Of a stretch of 16,886 nt of DNA, positions 14,771-16,886 are shown piece after piece. Source of the DNA: Butyrivibrio sp. GTDB lineage: Bacteria; Bacillota_A; Clostridia; Lachnospirales; Lachnospiraceae. Location of the stretch: NCBI RefSeq assembly GCF_024699075.1, contig NZ_JAILQF010000463.1, positions 1 to 16,886 of the forward strand, written 5' to 3'. A model generated the notes under the pieces. It was not told where the DNA came from and did not search any database. It worked only from the letters and a program-made list of their open reading frames with translations. Positions within the stretch are counted from its first letter, which is position 1. The number at the start of each line of letters is the position of its first letter. Position numbers and translations under genes: made by a program.

Positions 14771-16435
14771 TTACAATAGTCTGACTTTCTTTAAAAGGCG
14801 TATGACCTTATTTCCCTTAGGAAGCGTTTTAAGTATCTGCTCTGTAATCGTTCCGCTCTTAACAAGAACTGCTGCATAAATAAGAGCGCCAACACCTATA
14901 GAAATACCTGTTGCAACAAGATTTACGAAATAGCCTACATCTTTCATGCCACCAAAAGGAATCGTCACCACATAGTATATTACAAATGCACAAACTCCCA
15001 TTATAACTGAAGCTATAAGAGGCATAATATAGATTGTCTTTGTATTAAGGTTAAGTCTGAGCCTCTTTCTACAAGCATGATCATTTAAGACAAACAAGAT
15101 AAATGCATATATGACTCTGGTTATGACAAGGCTCATATTATTAAGCGGTGTCAGATACAGAATAAGCACCAGAACCACTGTCTGTACGATAAGCGCAATA
15201 AGCGCATTGATCACAGGTATTATCAGCTTACCGGTTCCCTGAAGAACTGAATTGGTAATAGTAGACTGGGAATAGAATATTACAGTAAGTGAAAGCACAG
15301 CAAGAAGCATTGCCGCCTGATCAAGTGATCCTCTTTGAGGGAAAAGAATCATAGTCACAGGTCTTGCAAGTGCTATAAGTCCTATTGCTGAAGGTATAGC
15401 TACAAGCATAGATACACGTATTACTTTAGTTGCTATATTATTAGCTTCCTTCTTTTCACCTGTAATAAACCTAGCAGAAATACTTGGGATCATAGCTGAT
15501 GCCATTGCCGATGCCATTGCGATAGGTATAGTTGTAATTGTAAGAGCCTTACCTGAATATACTCCATATAAGGCTGCTGTATCAGATTCGCTTAAACCTC
15601 TGATACTCATCATAAAAGCATAAAAAATCTTCTGATTGATATTGGGAGTTATGTTATAAAGAAGCGTACTAAACAAAAACGGAACAACTACTGATACTAT
15701 CTGTATAAATATGGTAAAGGTATCATCAATCTTTCCTGTATCACTTTCAATCTGCTTTCTTACTCTTTTTTTATTCAAATGGTATACAAGGATCATGAAT
15801 ATAAGTGCAGTAAGAACGCCGGCACCTGTTCCAAGGGCACTTCCTGCAGCTCCGTATATTGCAGGATTTATACCGGCATCAGGATTTGCATTCATTTTGG
15901 ATACAGCAATATTAGTAAGAAGAAATGCAGCAAGAATACTTACAAAGGCATTAACAAGCTGCTCTGCTATCTGAGACACAGAAGTCGGTACCATAGTCCT
16001 GTGTGCCTGGAAATATCCCCTTAGTACTCCAAGTGGTCCGTATAGAACAACTGTAGGTCCAAAGACTCTGAGAACATAAGCTCCGCCCTCACCTACAAGA
16101 AACTCTGACATGGCCATTAATAGAATTCCGCATACAGTTCCTGATATTCCTACAAATACAAGAGCACATCTAAATAATTTCTGGGCACTCTTATACTGCC
16201 CCAGAGCAAACTTCTGTGACATAACCTTGGATATAGCTGATGGTATACTGTAAGATGCTATCATAAGAGCAGTAATATACCAGTTATATGCTGCATTATA
16301 GTATCCATTACCCTCATCTCCTATAATAGAAGTCAGAGGACTCTTGTATAAAAGGCCTATGATCCTTACGATTATACCTGCAGCAGCCAGTATTCCTGCC
16401 TGTTTTAAAATTCCGCTACCGTTTTTTTCTTCCAT
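14771..16435 (-). CDS. MOP-superfamily polysaccharide/lipid-linked glycan flippase (SpoVB/YtgP/MurJ-like)
   Basis: Integral membrane protein expected to flip an undecaprenyl-linked glycan, either lipid II or a polysaccharide unit, across the cytoplasmic membrane. Its 554 residues are dominated by hydrophobic segments consistent with 12-14 transmembrane helices. The opening KQAGILAAAGIIVRIIGLLY and the GDEGNGYYNAAYNWYI segment are typical of the SpoVB/YtgP group, as is GPLGVLRGYFQAHRTMVPTSVSQIAEQ. The C-terminus is basic (KVIRLLKKVRLL). Substrate cannot be told from sequence: it may be the housekeeping MurJ-type lipid II flippase or one for a surface glycan. The ATG at 16435 has only a weak, distant purine-rich site. 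Transcription probably starts at the promoter near 16574, giving a 132-base leader with two hairpins. The next gene follows without spacing. Confidence 0.92.
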   Translation of the reverse strand: MEEKNGSGILKQAGILAAAGIIVRIIGLLYKSPLTSIIGDEGNGYYNAAYNWYITALMIASYSIPSAISKVMSQKFALGQYKSAQKLFRCALVFVGISGTVCGILLMAMSEFLVGEGGAYVLRVFGPTVVLYGPLGVLRGYFQAHRTMVPTSVSQIAEQLVNAFVSILAAFLLTNIAVSKMNANPDAGINPAIYGAAGSALGTGAGVLTALIFMILVYHLNKKRVRKQIESDTGKIDDTFTIFIQIVSVVVPFLFSTLLYNITPNINQKIFYAFMMSIRGLSESDTAALYGVYSGKALTITTIPIAMASAMASAMIPSISARFITGEKKEANNIATKVIRVSMLVAIPSAIGLIALARPVTMILFPQRGSLDQAAMLLAVLSLTVIFYSQSTITNSVLQGTGKLIIPVINALIALIVQTVVLVLILYLTPLNNMSLVITRVIYAFILFVLNDHACRKRLRLNLNTKTIYIMPLIASVIMGVCAFVIYYVVTIPFGGMKDVGYFVNLVATGISIGVGALIYAAVLVKSGTITEQILKTLPKGNKVIRLLKKVRLL

Positions 16436-16470
16436 AATAATTTAGTCTTCTTCCGATTATCAAGTTTGTC

Positions 16471-16541
16471 ATGATCTCCACTTAAAGAAGTGGAGTTATT
16501 CTCTTTACTAAGATATGATCCCCACTTAAAGAAGTGGAGTT
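16471..16541. repeat. Direct-repeat pair of 8-bp hairpins in the flippase leader
   Basis: Two 27-bp copies (16471-16497 and 16515-16541) differ at one base. Each carries CCACTT and AAGTGG around AAAG; in the first copy the arms extend to CTCCACTT/AAGTGGAG. The second copy is followed on the plus strand by TTCTTTTTT and would look like a plus-strand terminator, but no plus-strand gene needs one. The shape recalls REP-like sequences or the subterminal hairpins of IS200/IS605 elements. No transposase lies nearby. Confidence 0.85.
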
Positions 16542-16573
16542 CTTTTTTCGCCAATATAAAATCTTCCTCACGT

Positions 16574-16602
16574 AGTATATAATCAAAATCGCATTTAAAC
16601 AA
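16574..16602 (-). promoter_or_regulatory. Probable promoter of the flippase/U32-like operon
   Basis: TTGTTT (16597-16602), a 17-base spacer and TATACT (16574-16579) on the minus strand, directly after the glgA terminator. The start would be near 16567. Confidence 0.6.
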
Positions 16603-16634
16603 GTTTTGAGTAAATAGAGCATTACAAGCACATA

Positions 16635-16668
16635 AAAAATGTCATAGCCCGTAAGCCATGACATTTTT
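16635..16668 (-). terminator. Rho-independent terminator of glgA
   Basis: A 14-bp stem (16655-16668 with 16635-16648, one G-U pair on the minus strand, 6-base loop) with A-rich 5' and T-rich 3' flanks, about 75 bases after the glgA stop. The symmetrical A/T flanks would also allow termination on the plus strand. Confidence 0.9.
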
Positions 16669-16743
16669 AGTTATAAAGAAATAAGTCATACTCATTTATA
16701 AGTACACAGATTTACTTACATATTCCTTGCTACATGAGAATTT

Positions 16744-16886
16744 TTATGGCCTGAGCCAGTCGTACATCTCCTGATACTTATTAGCAGAAACCTTCCAGCT
16801 GAAGTCTACAGCCATAGCTCTGTCTATCATCTTGTTCCATTCACGCTTATTATCATAATACAGAGCCTCTGCAGTTCTTACTGTCT
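16744..16886 (-). CDS. glgA: Glycogen synthase, C-terminal end only (partial)
   Basis: Only the last 46 codons are in the window; the gene continues past the right edge. The readable end includes WNKMIDRAMAVDFSW, then SANKYQEMYDWLRP and stop. This matches the C-terminal helix region of bacterial ADP-glucose starch/glycogen synthases (GT5), where a W..M..AM..DFSW..SA..Y..LY pattern is conserved. A related GT5/GT4 glycosyltransferase cannot be fully excluded from so short a piece. A terminator follows 75 bases downstream. Confidence 0.8.
   Translation of the reverse strand, partial: TVRTAEALYYDNKREWNKMIDRAMAVDFSWKVSANKYQEMYDWLRP

Larger units (their letters stand above)
16436..16743. other. 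308-base gap between glgA and the flippase gene
   Basis: In transcript order it holds a 75-base glgA 3' region with nothing recognised, the glgA terminator (16635-16668), a promoter (16574-16602) and the flippase leader with two copies of a hairpin-bearing direct repeat (16471-16541). Short minus-strand frames here both translate the repeat as NSTSLSGDH and look non-coding. Confidence 0.8.

Noticed and set aside
16515..16549. Second hairpin plus TTCTTTTTT as a plus-strand terminator
   Set aside because: No plus-strand gene lies to its left in this window, and the same sequence is a copy of a repeat without the T-run at 16471. The T-run is probably incidental.
16405..16664. Two short minus-strand frames upstream of the flippase
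   Set aside because: One begins inside the glgA terminator, upstream of the predicted promoter. Both are mainly translations of the hairpin repeat and have no supported ribosome site.

Overview
The window is a compact, moderately AT-rich, all-minus-strand stretch of a chromosome. Gene content, synteny and protein sequences (clostridial omega with an acidic tail, YicC-RemA-Gmk-RpoZ order, RqcH, RimO, a SpoVB/YtgP-type flippase, a standalone PncC/CinA C-terminal domain) point to a Firmicute of the class Clostridia. The best guess is Lachnospiraceae, perhaps Butyrivibrio-like; this placement is inferred from similarity, not from a marker search.

In the direction of transcription (right to left), the window opens with the last 46 codons of a glycogen synthase (glgA) and its terminator. 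A promoter follows, then a 5' leader carrying two near-identical hairpins, then a MOP-superfamily flippase directly joined (TAA then ATG, no spacer) to a Cys-rich U32-like protein of unknown function. A 351-base gap precedes trpS, which ends in its own terminator. Next comes rqcH (NFACT/Rqc2 homologue), whose leader can fold in two mutually exclusive ways.

A strong promoter with a palindromic -10 region and a leader of about 166 nt opens the conserved block yicC - remA - gmk - rpoZ - rimO - pgsA. The order rqcH/yicC/remA/gmk/rpoZ matches the yloA-yloC-ylzA-gmk-rpoZ neighbourhood of Bacillus subtilis. rpoZ has a probable internal extended -10 promoter. Between pgsA and pncC lies the most unusual element: four exact-length 57-bp tandem repeats in an ABAB pattern, each with nested palindromes. 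pncC then starts from its own near-consensus promoter, which shows that the upstream-most TTG of its frame cannot be the start. After a terminator comes a large DEAD-box RNA helicase with an acidic N-terminal extension and an Arg/Gly/Asp-rich tail, another terminator, and carB, which runs off the left edge after 929 codons and has no carA beside it.

The genes are mostly housekeeping: translation and ribosome quality control (trpS, rqcH, rimO, yicC, helicase), nucleotide and pyrimidine metabolism (gmk, carB), phospholipid synthesis (pgsA), NAD salvage (pncC), transcription (rpoZ, remA) and envelope glycan export (flippase). No CRISPR array, tRNA, rRNA, prophage or intact transposase was seen. 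The parts worth a second look are the 57-bp repeat array, the flippase/U32-like pair with its hairpin-doublet leader, and the structured leaders of yicC, rqcH and trpS.
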